Source of the DNA: Hippasteria phrygiana
Taxonomy: Eukaryota; Echinodermata; Asteroidea; Valvatida; Goniasteridae
Length of the DNA: 64,000 nucleotides
Reading direction: 5' to 3'
NCBI GenBank assembly: GCA_037893225.1
Contig: JAZGUH010000185.1
Coordinates: forward strand, 1,426,001-1,490,000
Position 1 is the first letter of the stretch, and every line of letters begins with the position of its first letter. Below are positions 42,968 through 54,618 of the stretch, one piece after another. A program made the position numbers and the translations under genes. The notes under the pieces were generated by a model. It did not search any database. It was not told the origin of the DNA and saw nothing but the letters and a program-made list of their open reading frames with translations.

Positions 42968-43810
42968 AGGTTGAGTACCTTTATCACAACAGTGCCCTCC
43001 TACCTTAGGAAACAACTATTTTGGATAGTGAAAAGGAACACTTATCCTCATTTCATGTCCAAGAAGGTCAGAAGCAATAATATCTGCACAAGATACCGTA
43101 TCCTCTCTAGGGCTGTCCCAAATGTATCGAATATTCGATCGTCAACCGAATATTCGAGTACCTTTTTGCCGGTTCGAAAATTCGAGAAAAAAATATGCAC
43201 GTACAGATACGACTGATGCTATTTTCATAAAAAGTTACGTCACTTAGCAGTGTCAAATGCCTCATTTTTGTGGACGTTAACTTTTTGTGGATGGAGGTTT
43301 TTTAATTGTTCCCTTCCGTAAAACCCTTGACACTTATAAAATAATTGCTGCAAAAATGCAGGTTGGAGTTTGGTTTCTAGTTTATATCAGAATGTTATAC
43401 CGTAATATTGATCCGGATACAACCGCATACAATAAAAAAGGTCAAGCGGCTAGTCCACAATATTGATTGCCGCACGTAAAACACTGGCATGCTTTTACGT
43501 AAAAAACTTGATCGGCGAGTATCGAATATTCGAATATTCAAATCCAGTTTCGAATTATCGAATACTAAATTATTAGAAAGTGAACTGCCCTAATCCTCCT
43601 CCGTAATTTTCTTTTCAGTTGGCCTTAATTCACTTTTAATAACCTGTCAGGTTATTGGAGAGCCAATAAAAGAAATAAAAAATTACACTCTCTCTCTCTC
43701 TCATGAATCAAAATTTACCATCAACGAATACGCTGCTATTGAGATTTCATATTTAAGTGACAGGTTGATAGACGGCGAGTTTCAAGTTGATAACTGGGGA
43801 TTGTTAATAC
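42968..43810 (+). pseudogene. Orphan GPCR 5' flank with no receptor downstream
   Basis: The segments 42968-43099 and 43601-43800 match the 5' flanks of the GPCR copies. Examples are CACTTTTAATAACCTGTCAG, the TCATGAATCAAAATTTACCA region, and TATTGAGATTTCATATTTAA, all corresponding to 33590-33780. The block is split by a hAT-like insertion (43108-43592). Similarity ends near GGGGATTGTTAATAC, and no receptor sequence occurs between there and exon E. It is the remnant of a fifth duplicated unit that lost, or never received, its receptor. Confidence 0.65.
43108..43592. mobile_element. hAT-like MITE, CGAATATTCG family, in orphan GPCR flank
   Basis: The element starts TAGGGCTGTCCC and ends GAACTGCCCTA. 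The flanks ATCCTCTC and ATCCTCCT are a decayed 8-bp target duplication. The interior has CGAATATTCG at both subterminal ends. Confidence 0.68.
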
Positions 43811-44137
43811 TTGTAGCTAGAGTCGACCCGCAGCACGAATTTTTGGTGGAAATGGTTATAATTTAATACACTATAATTATTATTTTACCAAGGAATTGCC
43901 GAGGTTTTAAAAGAAAAGGTGGGCCTGCTACTGCCAAGGCTTCAAAGGAAAATATTGCCTGCTACTGTCGAGGCTTATCGCTGGAAGATTCGCCTGCAAC
44001 TGCTAAGGCTTTAAATTATAAGGCCCGTCCGCTGTCAAGGGTAAAACCCACCTAGTCGGTTCTGAGCCCACAGTCAAAGAATGAAATACAATATAATTAC
44101 ATTTATAGTTGAAGAAAATGCCGGACTCAGTAGTTGT

Positions 44138-44655
44138 CTTCTCTCGGAGTAGTCTTGGTTCCAAGACGTCCTTAGCGGTGCGACGTAGCGCGCACGGATC
44201 AGAGCCGTACAGTGACCTCTACACATGCACGCCAAGGCCAAATCGCCAAGGACGTCTTGGCCCTTTCGTAGGGAACTGCGCGCGACCTGTACATGCATAA
44301 TTTAACAGGCAGGTCAAAAGAATATTGGCGCTTGTGCACTAGAGAAAATCATGTTTTAGTAATTAGCTGGCTAGTCCGGTAACATACGTACTTTCATGCG
44401 TACCACAAGCTGTGTGCCGTGGGGAAACAGTGAGCCAGCAATTTTACAATGCATGCAATGTACGTCAAGTGATATGTACTCTACAACCCGCGCACATGGA
44501 AATGCACACACAGTTCTGCTCGCGAAATCGCGAAGACGTCCTTGGCGATTTGGCCTTGGCGTGCGTGTGTAGAGGTCGCTGTACAGCTCTGATCCATGCG
44601 CGCTATACGTCACACCGCTAAGGACGTCTTGGAACCAAGACTACTCTCAGAGTAG
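44138..44655. repeat. Foldback element with ~120-bp arms
   Basis: The left arm includes AGTAGTCTTGGTTCCAAGAC and CCAAGGCCAAATCGCCAAGG; the right arm carries their complements (GACGTCCTTGGCGATTTGGC, CTTGGAACCAAGACTACTCT). The 250-bp centre is unrelated. Confidence 0.65.
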
Positions 44656-45121
44656 AGTGGAGTGTGTGTGCACGCATGGATAGCATTTCTCCTTTATACT
44701 CGTGCAGGTTACATAATAGCTCACAAAATAAAAAAGGAACATTTATTGTGTCTGCTGCACACATGAACTGTTATTTGTGAAACCGGTCGCATACTTTGGA
44801 CCATTTACAATACAAAAAGAGGGAATTCACGATTCCATTCAGAATCGACTCCGTGCGGAATCCACGCCATACATCGTGCGCAGAACAGACAAGCATTGGC
44901 GCCACATCTTTTTAACGGGAGACGGGCTGCTTTTAGTCATGCTTCTTGTTGTAGGGTGTTTTCTTCTGCAGAGAATTATGCAAATTTGTGAGGTCAGCAG
45001 GTCAGAATCACCAGGCACTGATTGGCTGGATTTCAACTCCAGGAGAGTCAAAATGTTGGTTAATGGCCTGCCAGCAATGTATGTCGAAAGCTGAAATACT
45101 GCACGCAGCGTTTTGATTGAT

Positions 45122-45434
45122 TTTTACCCCTTGTGTTCGGCTGTCATTGATGGGGGCTGGTTCGCCAAGAACGGGCCGTGCAGCCAAGCATAAACACAAA
45201 AGAATAGTGACTGAATAGAGTTGTCCTGTTCAATGCACTTGGAGCCCTCCCTTTCGTGTGAATGAAAGCTTTGTTTGAAAAAGCTCTATCTATTCATTAC
45301 ACTCCCATTCAAGAACAACCCAGTTGAAACATATATGGATTGAGTATGTGCAGGAATGCGCATATAGATGACAACTGGCCAGGTGGTCTTTTTCAAATCG
45401 CGGCTATGGCCGTCGTCCGTTTTTAAGAGGTTAA
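45122..45434. mobile_element. TTAA MITE, CCCCTTG family, composite
   Basis: The left part contains ACCCCTTGTGTTCGG and GCAGCCAAGCATAA; the right part contains AACTGGCCAGGTGG and ends GAGGTTAA. The middle (45220-45320) is related to 12530-12650. Diverged relatives are at 39998-40145, 54838-54992 and 62660-62835. Confidence 0.5.
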
Positions 45435-45866
45435 TGGACGAATCCGACGAAACCACTGGCTCTGCCGAGTCTGGTTTTTCAGTAGAAATCGCAAATTTTT
45501 AAATATTTTTCTTTTGATTTGGAGAGTTCCAGAATCGTCGCGCAACGCCCGGAATCTGCTCCAGGGAAACAGGAAGGAGTCAACTCCTCAAAAAATGGAA
45601 TCGAGATTCCGATTCAGATGTTGGAGTGTAATAAAGTCGGTTCCTGCTTGGAGTCGCCCAAGCCTAATGCAGAATTAATTGAAGCCTCAAACTTGAATCC
45701 GAAGCTGAAGCCTTCTTTTTTTTCTTCTTTTTTTTCATGTATTCAAGGCTTCAGATTGGCAATAGAGCTGGGGACGGAGCCTGAGCCAAGTTTCGGAAAT
45801 GGCCCTAGAGATTCTCTATTATAATTAAGAACAACACTTTTGATTTTCCGATTTGGTTGTTTGCAG

Positions 45867-45931
45867 TGAGCTGAATAACTACTCCAGTGAGCTGAGGTTT
45901 GAAGTCTATGACAGGGATAGAATGCTGAGAG
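45867..45931 (+). CDS. Exon E: C2 domain, calcium-loop 3 region
   Basis: The exon is 65 nt with acceptor GGTTGTTTGCAG and donor GTGAGT, entering in phase 2 and leaving in phase 1. The peptide ELNNYSSELRFEVYDRDRML is the typical C2 strand pair ending in the YDRD motif of calcium loop 3. The first base completes the Phe codon begun in exon D, giving FLFEL, as expected for a C2 domain. Frame continuity across the 31.5-kb intron is strong support that exons D and E belong together despite the distance. Confidence 0.9.
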
Positions 45932-47280
45932 GTGAGTTTTTTTCATTTTAGCCCCGAAATGGGATTTAAAGTCAAAATGCAAGACGAGAGTCCTAAATAT
46001 TGTGAGCAGAGTGCAATTTCAAACATGCTATGATCAGAAAACTAAACTGTTTAAAAGCCTGAGCAGAAACCAGCAAGAAACAACATGCATGATTTGGCTA
46101 TAAAAAAGAAATGCTTAAAAACAAGTGATTATTTTTGTTATTGAGTTCTTTGAAATTTAATGAAATCCTGCATCCACTGTCATTTGCCTTTGAGAAAGAA
46201 CTTGCTCAACCAGTTCGCGTCGGAGGACGTGTTCACACGATCTGGCTGTTTTTATACACGGGCATGGCTGACGGGTAAAAACGTCAAGCTTGCCTCGTCT
46301 CACCTCCGGATGACGTCTCAACACGTTAATCCCTCATTTGTTTTGTACACACACAAAGTCCGAGAAGTCTGTGGAGGCGGACCGTGTGTTAAACTTGAAC
46401 TTGGCCGCTGTGCACAGCCTGTTCTCCAATTTACGCTCGGGTGGGCGCACCCGGAGTATTGAAATATATGAGGTTTCGGCAAGAAATATTGTACAAATAC
46501 TGTTGAAATGACTCTTGCAAATCGGTATTTGTGGCGTTTCGCTGTATATCAGAAGTTGGCTGCTATATTTTGCCTTTTTGGAAAATATAAATTTTCGGCA
46601 AAATAATCCTGGCGCGAACTGGTTAAGTTCGAAACGTTAGACCAGCTAATTTTGTTGATTTGTATATTTCAGGTCGATTCAGTCATTTAGCAGTTTGCAG
46701 CAGTTTAATTCATTTTCATGAAATCCTGCTTTTTACAGATTTCTATGCCAAAGCTCAACATGATACTCATGTGTATGGTTCAGTACAGAAACACTTTATC
46801 TGCTTTCTCAGGGCTGGGCTATGTTCAAACCCAGCCAGGGAGTTGTGGTGCTTGTGTCCTTGAGTAAGACACTTTACTGCAATCAAAATCAAAATTGACT
46901 TTTTTTTACAAAAACAGAAGGGAAAAACATTCTTCTTTCACAACTTTGTTAAGTGTGCTAAAAATGACTCAATTAAAAGTACTGTAACGTTAAACTTGAT
47001 TTTCTCAGTTTCTTTCTTTTTAATGTGCCGGTGTTCAAATATTTGTAACTTTTTAACCTTAACCAAAGGTCGTATTCACATGGGGTTTTCACTAATATGG
47101 AGCTTGAAGTATGCTACAAATGAATATGTAAAAATGACCAGGGCCTACTTCAGACTGGTTTTGCTTGATCGCATCACAAATGGGTTCCTGTGATGGCAGT
47201 ATCTGTTAATTACTGCCCAGAGAGCTAAAATTGTTGCTTTTTGGGGCTGTACTTGCAACCGGTGCCCACTTTCATTCCGA
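45932..47280. other. Intron E-F stretch without a gene
   Basis: The stretch contains a SINE fragment at 46800-46880 and a segment (46890-47190) related to the flanks of the CAGTG element at 4351. The remainder shows no recognisable feature. Confidence 0.5.
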
Positions 47281-47462
47281 ATTCAAGTCCAGTCAGAAGT
47301 CCTGTCATAAAACTTGTCACAAGTAACTGGATGAACAATGACAAAGGAATGCCTTTGTCAAAGCTCATTTGAATAGCTTGTGATTGGGATTAGGACTGGA
47401 GGGCTTGTGATGGACTTGCAGGGACTTGCAGGGACTTGAGATGGACTCGAATACATCCCTGG
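47281..47462. mobile_element. MITE family 'AGAGTTGT' fragment 5
   Basis: The core and right arm closely match the copy at 10887-11256 (AAGTAACTGGATGAACAATG and TTGTGATTGGGATTAGGACT). The left terminus is not preserved. It lacks the 133-bp palindrome and so provides an empty-site comparison for it. Confidence 0.6.
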
Positions 47463-47907
47463 TAAGAAGTGGTAAAATTATTAGTAATTTTTGGTCGGGT
47501 CAGCTAGACTTCTTGTCTTGAAGACCCCAGTGTCATTACAGGGCAGGGTTGTTCGTGGGAAAGTCCAACTCTTGGACTGCCACTGATGAGCCATCAGTCG
47601 TTCCTGTCAAGGACACGATAAAGTTACAATTTGACCAATATTTTGTCATCATTTCTGAGAATCAACTCATGCCCAGTTGGTTTTTATAACTTTTCTGTTG
47701 ATCCCATTCTGATGAAGGCATTCAGTTTGTCAATCGAAGTGAGTATATTTATAAATTATTTTTCTTTCCTCTTTAGATTTGTTTCAGTAAATTTTTTATT
47801 TATTTATTATTGTAATATTGTTATTGTATTTAATTATTTAGCTATTTTTGCACACAATTGTTATTAGTTTTAACCCAGACCAGAGCCAGTGGGAGGGAGT
47901 GGGCATA

Positions 47908-50119
47908 TAAGGTTCAACCGATGTTGGATTTGCCTGCCGATCCGATGGCCGATGTTTTTTTTGGAACATCGGCCGATGTCCGATCCGATCCGATGTTTTT
48001 AATCGACATAAACAATGCCATCAAAAACGTCAAAAAATCGTGCTGCGCTATCGGTAGATCGTGACGCTATGGACCGATCGCGCTGCCACCAGTCGAACAC
48101 ATTTCTTTCTAATTCACGGCTCTAGAGGATTTTTTTGAAAGGTAAGTAAAGTCCAAGATATCCGTCAGAATCGACTGATAGCGCAGCACGATCGACCGAT
48201 CGCGCACATCGACCGATTGCGCCCAACCAACAGTGACATACGCAAGACAAACTACGACTCCCTTAACACAGTAATAAATTGGGCCAAACAAAAAAATGCC
48301 TTCAGTTCGGGTCACCCTATTTTCGAAAGCCATAAAATGTTATTAGGTAGAGGAAGACAAATTAATTCTACGATACCGATTTCCGATCATAATAGTAGGA
48401 ATTGCCGACCGGGCGTCCGGAATTCCCATATAGTAGCGGTACTTGCCGACATGTGAAACTATGCGTAACTCAAAGATCGTGTACATCTTGTCGATGTTCG
48501 GCCGGGAGTACGTGCGCATGCGGCAAAATAAGTACAGGCTCGATCGATCATAGGGAAAAAACGTCTGCGCCTGCGCATTGCGCAGAGCGGGTCCGTTGTT
48601 GGGGGTGTTTATTCATGCAACACCATGCTTTGACAGGCATGCTTTGGAGGCAACAAATTACTAAAAGATTCTAGAACTTCGTAGGCCCACTCGACAAGAT
48701 TTGTTCATAAAATCCCGGCGAAAACTAACAAAGAATCGGACCAACAAGGATAGTCAAAATCAGGATGTGTTCTAATCAAAACAAATTGCGACAAGAAGTG
48801 GACCAGTGGTTGAGTGATGTGCGTGATAAACGGCTGTGTGGATAATTCCACGTTTCACCAACGTGTTACGGTGACGCACCGTGCATGGAGCTGTCAGTTG
48901 GCCGGGCACGCCCGCGCGTTGTACGGCATGGACTGCTTTCGTATCGCGGCACTCTGTGCGTGCAGTTTGTGATATGGTGATCGCAGTTTCATATTTATTT
49001 TGTTTAGTTTATTGCTTTTGCTGATTAATAGGCTATCAATCATGTATCTATCTTTGTTCTGAATAAAAAGGTCGATTATTCACAACACGAGAGTTTTGAC
49101 TTAACCATACAAGTTTACAGTTTTAAAGAAATAGGAAGGAAGCTGATTATTTTTACAATACGTAAATTTTATTTTCCACTTTGCAATGCTCGTATCACAT
49201 AAAATTCATCAGGCATATGTCTCACAAAGCATCTCAAAATGTGTACATATACTTCGTTTCGGGACCCCTCTAACACAGGTATTGCGTTAATTATTCTCAC
49301 CTTTAGCATGGAGGTAGAAAATTAACATGTTATGCCTACCAACCGACCCTATTAAGTTTTATTTGAACACTGCTGGTTGTTGGATAGAAAATGAAATGGA
49401 GAACAAATTAGGACAATGGGCAAAACTAATCCAGGCATTTATTTACATGTACGTAGAAAAATCGGCGGTCGTAAAAATACGACGCCGAACTCGCAGTGAT
49501 TTCAATTCAATTCAAGCTTCAGTCCAGCAAAATTGGCACACGTGAAGGGAATTCCCCATTAGGGCGTCTATGCTGGTCTTTTTTCCAGGGTATTTTTGTA
49601 TTCACGCTGTATATAACATTACACGGTGCACACATATCGCCAATGCTGTGCATGCAAGAGACATGTGATCGGCTGAACTAAAGTCCACAACGCGTCGTGG
49701 CTTCACACAGTGCAGTTCCCCGACTTCGTTCATGACGTTCAGTAGACCAGTACAGTCATGCACTGACTGCTAGTGCTAGCTTCGTTGTCTTCGGGCACTG
49801 AGTTTTCACGCATGCGGTGCAGATAGCGCGGATCGCATAGACGCGGAGCTCGGAGTTATTTACACCGGTATGATAATACATCACAGCATAAAACTGTTCA
49901 TTTTTCACACACAAATAAAACATCGTTTTTACTCGCGCTCTAATAAAAAAACATGACATTTGTGTAGGATTAAATTGAGTATAAAGTTTGCTCATTGACA
50001 TTGCCGAACATCGGTTCGTCATCGGTTAAACCTTACAAATTTTGCCGATCCGATGTTTTGCCGATATTGCCAAACATCGGCCCGATCCGATGTCCGATCC
50101 GATCATCGGTTAAACCTTA
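47908..50119. mobile_element. 2.2-kb hAT-like non-autonomous element
   Basis: An exact 8-bp direct repeat TGGGCATA flanks the element (47900-47907 and 50120-50127). The termini are inverted: TAAGGTTCAACCGATG and CATCGGTTAAACCTTA. Both subterminal regions are packed with GATCCGATG and CATCGGCCGATG words, as expected for transposase-binding sites of hAT elements. Open frames inside are short and unrecognised, so no transposase can be assigned. The position is within the host-gene intron between exons E and F. Confidence 0.75.
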
Positions 50120-50269
50120 TGGGCATATACACGCATCTATCCCCATCAATGTACATTTTACAAGCACGACAAACGATCTTTGCCTGTTTTTTCTACTCTT
50201 GCATGGTTAGGCACTCTCTCTACTTCCAGTATCCTGTGTATCTTTTGGTGTTTAAGCTCAGTAATTTTC

Positions 50270-50850
50270 CTAAGCAGATTCTGCAGAATTCTGAAGAATG
50301 AAAACCGTGGTGTTAATTGTGGAATGGCACTATGAAGTCTGCAGAATGGTTCCTTGAATTTTGCAGAATGACACCATGGATTCTGCAGTTAATGGCACTG
50401 TAAATATTGCAGAATGATACAAATTCTGCAGAAGGGCATGATACATTTTGCAAAAGTTACTGCGAATTCTGCAGAATGGCACTGTAATTCTGCAGACGTT
50501 GCTGTAAATTCTGCAGAATGATGCCATAAATTCTGCAGAAGGGCACTGTAAATTATGCAGAAAATACTGTGAATTCTGCAGACGGACGCCATTAATTTTC
50601 CAGAATGGCACTGAAGTTTACAGAATCATACCATAAATTCTGCAGAACTCTATAAATTCTGCATATGACATCATACATGTGCATTCTTCAAAATGATTAA
50701 AAATCTCTGCAGAATGATGCCGTTAAGTCTGGAGAGTGAAACCGTCACTTTGATGGAATTTTGCAGAACCACATAGATAGTGACTTCTACAAGAATTCTG
50801 TTGATTTTCAAGACTGCAGAACTCCTTCAAAAATTGTGCAGAAATGACAT
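50270..50850. repeat. Degenerate ATTCTGCAGAATG tandem repeat
   Basis: Irregular 20-30-bp units share TTCTGCAGAATGGCAC; most units contain a CTGCAG site. Confidence 0.7.
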
Positions 50851-50999
50851 TTGGATTCTAGATGCTCTGCGGTGCGATCTGAGGCAATTTCTGATCACTT
50901 AGTTTAACCAATTTTTTTGGGAACAAAAGATCATCATTATTAAACATCATTTTCGAGTTTGAAGTATAAATAGAATCAACTATTCTGAGCTAAAGAATC

Positions 51000-52295
51000 A
51001 AATATAGGCTACAATTTTTATTCGGGGATGACAAAAAGTGGGGGTGGGAGGGGAACAAACGATATGATATCCCCCCACTTTAATAAGTATGTGTTCGTGT
51101 GGGGGACAAGTCAGTTGTATGTTTTTCCAAAATGATTCCCGAGTTTAGGTCAGGTCCCCCCCCCCCCCCCAAAAGAAAATCATTAATAAAAAAAATAAAA
51201 AACATTAATTAAAAAACAAAATAAAAAATAAAAAGGGGGTCCAGACCCCCTGGACCCCCCCCCCCCCCCCTGGATTCGCCCTTGCATGTAGTTAGTCGCT
51301 TCATATGATGTATCCATAGAATTTTCTTAAAATGTCTGGTATACTGAGTTTTTCTAATGACACTTGTGTGTTTAAATTTAAATTTGAAATACAATGTTGC
51401 CATATCGCATGATTCAGGATCAGTCCGTGCACGGCAACCTGCAGCTCTGAAATAGTCCGGTGCCTTTGTGCCATCATCACCCACTATGGGTATGAACAGT
51501 GTACTGGTGCTTGGCATCTTTAACTGCAAGAGCTTGCCTCGGATTTTGTGGTACAGCAACAGTCTTTAGTCTGAAGAATTCAAATATTTGAACTAGTCTA
51601 AGCACCAGATATTATATTAATTTAGGGCCGTGTCCAAATCGGGCATTTTGAGGCTAGGGTTTCAGTTGATGAGTTGTACATAATGTATAAAATGTGACCA
51701 GCTCTGCAAAATTTGAAAAATCAGTTCTATACATAGTTGAATTTGTCACATCCTAAGCTTTAATTTGGTGTAGGTTTCACCCCTGTGGCATTTTGTGTTC
51801 TCGAGATATCTTAACATTTGTATACTCCTATTTTCCCAATTTAACGGAAGTGCGTTTGGAGATACAGTCCTTTAAACACAAAAAGTGCAAAGAAATAAGA
51901 TAGAAGTAATTTTTATCAACATTTATTTTAAATAAAGTTTATTCATGTGTGCGATATAATACCCCTTTTTGCAGAGCCGGTCACAAATATGGTTTAACTC
52001 GTAAAGGGATTATTGGAACTGGCATGTCAGCACCCTAGACTGTGACCTTTCACCTTTCCCCCAGCAAGCATCATCAAAGCTAGGGTCTATTTTGGGCTGT
52101 GCGGCTGAGCTAGCCGCTAAGTCATTGGAGAAATATGCCATCAATGTGCCGGCTGGCACATACACACATGCAGTCATCGACACACATACATGAACTCATC
52201 TTTTGAAGTCGGTGACAGACTGGTACACTTCTTGTAAAGGGTTCGGCCAAACGTGTAAGGCCTGTTGCTCAGACCAGCATGCATTTCCACAGTCC
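51000..52295. other. Intron stretch with poly-C tracts
   Basis: Two long C runs (about 51157-51172 and 51255-51271) flank an A-rich stretch. The rest to 52295 shows no recognised feature. Confidence 0.5.
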
Positions 52296-52783
52296 TTAAA
52301 GGTAGTGTACATGATTGGTCATTGTTGCAATTTTCAGAAATGGGCGGATTTGGGGATTATTATTTTATAGGAAATATCGTTCCACTGAACTGTTCAAAGT
52401 TTTGCGTTGTTGGATGGCGAAAAAAACAAGAGAAAAATGGCGCTAGTTTTCAACTGTCGGGCAGATGATAGCCTTTAGTCAAGGCGCGCGTGGCTAGTAC
52501 CTGAGTACCTGGACGTGTGACGCGCCCCGAATGCCAGCATGTCTGGAGCGCGGCGCGCCTGGGTATCCTTGACTAAAGGCTACAGGGCAGTTTTCCAACG
52601 ATTTCCAGCTGCAAATCGTTGGAAAACGATATAAATTTCCACTTTTCTTGACAACGACAGCACACCTGGTGCCATCATTTCACAGGATGATTGAGACTAC
52701 TATTAACTTAGTCTAGTGAGATATTTCTTAATAATTCAGTAAAAAAAAATTGGAGGATTACCAATCGTGTACACTACATTTAA
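52296..52783. mobile_element. TTAA MITE, AGGTAGTGTACA family, copy 1
   Basis: TTAA flanks AGGTAGTGTACATGATTGG at the left and CCAATCGTGTACACTAC at the right. The interior contains conserved words (GTTTTCCAACGATT, CAGCACACCTGGTGCCATCA). A separate foldback with TAGCCTTTAGTCAAGG ends is nested at about 52470-52590. The right TTAA is shared with the next element. Confidence 0.7.
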
Positions 52784-52993
52784 CCCCTTGACCCCAGGTT
52801 TTTGATGGGAGGCACCAGGTCCGGTTATGCAGCCAAGCAAAACGGAAACAAGAGGCTTGTGCAGCCAAGCATAACGTACACAATACCCCAATAATGGATT
52901 GAAAATGCAGAGATTGACACAAATAGAAGTCAACCGGCCTGGTGACAATTTTCAATCTGCACGTATTTGTGTCAACCGTACGCAAGGGGTTAA
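52780..52993. mobile_element. TTAA MITE, CCCCTTG family, copy in tandem with previous element
   Basis: The ends are TTAACCCCTTGACCCC and CGCAAGGGGTTAA. The interior has the family words GCAGCCAAGC, CAATAATGGATTGAAAATGC and CCGGCCTGGTG. The left TTAA is the right TTAA of the element at 52296. Confidence 0.65.
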
Positions 52994-53292
52994 GTGATGC
53001 GGGCCAAATTTTATTGAGCTGCTAAAAATGGGTACAACATGTACAATATCAAAACAAATTTTGATATTTATGAAAGAAAATAGTGCTCAGTATCGAAATA
53101 CAAAAGGCAATTTTGTAGACTGGAATAACTATAACGGTGCTGTGTCTCCCCCCAGCCTTCCCCTTCTCCCTGCATTCATGAGTATAGCTATTTATCTCGC
53201 TGTCACTCTTGATCAAGTATTTCAGTTGAATTTTTGAGAGCGTGTCTGACTAGATAACGACCTTGGCATTGAATTGTTTCTCTCCGTTCCAG

Positions 53293-53420
53293 ATGAGTTT
53301 CTCGGGGAGGCGGTGATTTGTCTGGACTCGCTGGAGCGTAACCCTAGCAGCCGCCAGATTATCCCGTTACAGGGGCGACTAAGCGAGAGTGACAATATCA
53401 AGGGATCGCTCACAGTGGAG
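53293..53420 (+). CDS. Exon F: C2 domain, loop 3 end and penultimate strands
   Basis: The exon is 128 nt with acceptor TCCGTTCCAG and donor GTGAGG, entering in phase 1 and leaving in phase 0. The peptide begins DEFLGEAVICLDSLE, the classic continuation of a C2 calcium loop 3 (DEFLGE). It then has IIPLQGRLSESDNIKGSLTVE, which leads into the last beta strand. In human C2CD2L the equivalent region reads MAVELHYEEGSP. The exon therefore needs one more short exon starting with hydrophobic residues to complete the domain; two candidates follow at 58109 and 61911. Confidence 0.9.
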
Positions 53421-54618
53421 GTGAGGTGTCTCAATGTAACAATTGCGTGTACACATGAAGCAGTAATACTGTGCTTGTCGGCAGTATTAAGGTATTGCTC
53501 ATGGTTGGTGAGATTGTAGATGTATAGCATGTATAGTGCTCAGTGGCGTAGACGGGGAAGGGACATCCCCCCCCCCCCGATCAGAATTTTTAAAAATTGT
53601 GTAGTAGTTACATGTATAATCGAATCCCCTAACCTGACACTTTGACTATCTTTACGAATTTATACCTATTATAGCTTTACAGTGTAAATTGCATATTTTG
53701 TAAGCGTCACAAACATTAATCTTTATTTTTCATCGTCTGAGAAATAACCAAGTAATTGGTTAATTTGCAGTCGGGTACTTGGTACCCAGTTTAAATATAC
53801 AGCCCTATTGGCGTATGGTTGGCGCGGACTTGAAAATGGTCAAGTTTTGAAACGTTGCTGCGGCAAAGCCGCTTCAACTTCAAGATCTGTCGAGTGTGGA
53901 AAGGTACAGTCGCCAAACAAGGTTTATGTATACATCTCATGTCAAGGGATTGCTCACAGCAAAGATGACCAAATTCAGAACTAGACGGATAATTAACGGG
54001 ATGCCAGTGCCTTCCGGAGAAAGTTCAGATACGGTGTGTACACAGTGTGAACACGGTGCGAAGAACTCTCACATAGATATTAGCGGCAGCGAGAGTGATA
54101 TGAAAAGGAACAAGTAAGAGATGCCGCCGACTAATTTATTAATAATTAACTGTCGGTATCCTGTCCCCCGGTCTTGTAAAGTGACATTATGCTGCACATT
54201 GGCTGTGTTTATATTTAGACACTATCACAAGTGGTATTACTGCTGCAGAAACGAAAGTGAGGAATTTCTCACAGTTAGTTAAATTTACAAACTATAATCT
54301 GAACAAAAAAGTATTTCTTTATTTTGCTATTCTTTATTTCCACCTGTCTGTAATGACAACACATCAACACCTTTTGGGTGGAGCTTTGCTCTCACAAAAT
54401 GTTTATAATGAACTACACGTATATTAAGATAATACAGGTCTTAAATTTCCTACAAATATCCGGCAGGTAGTATATTAGTGATCCTCTTGATGAGAGTAAT
54501 TTTTTTCAAGACCAGTGTCTTTCAAAATGTCACGATTTAAGGACATCTTTTTTGTTAGTGTGGTGTTAATTATTTTAGAATTAAAAACCCCCTTCTGGCT
54601 GGCCATTCTTTAATATTA

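Noticed and set aside
45519..45824. 101-codon frame just before exon E
   Set aside because: Low-complexity GAATC/GGAATC-rich sequence with poly-T, in the wrong frame and with no splice junction to exon E.
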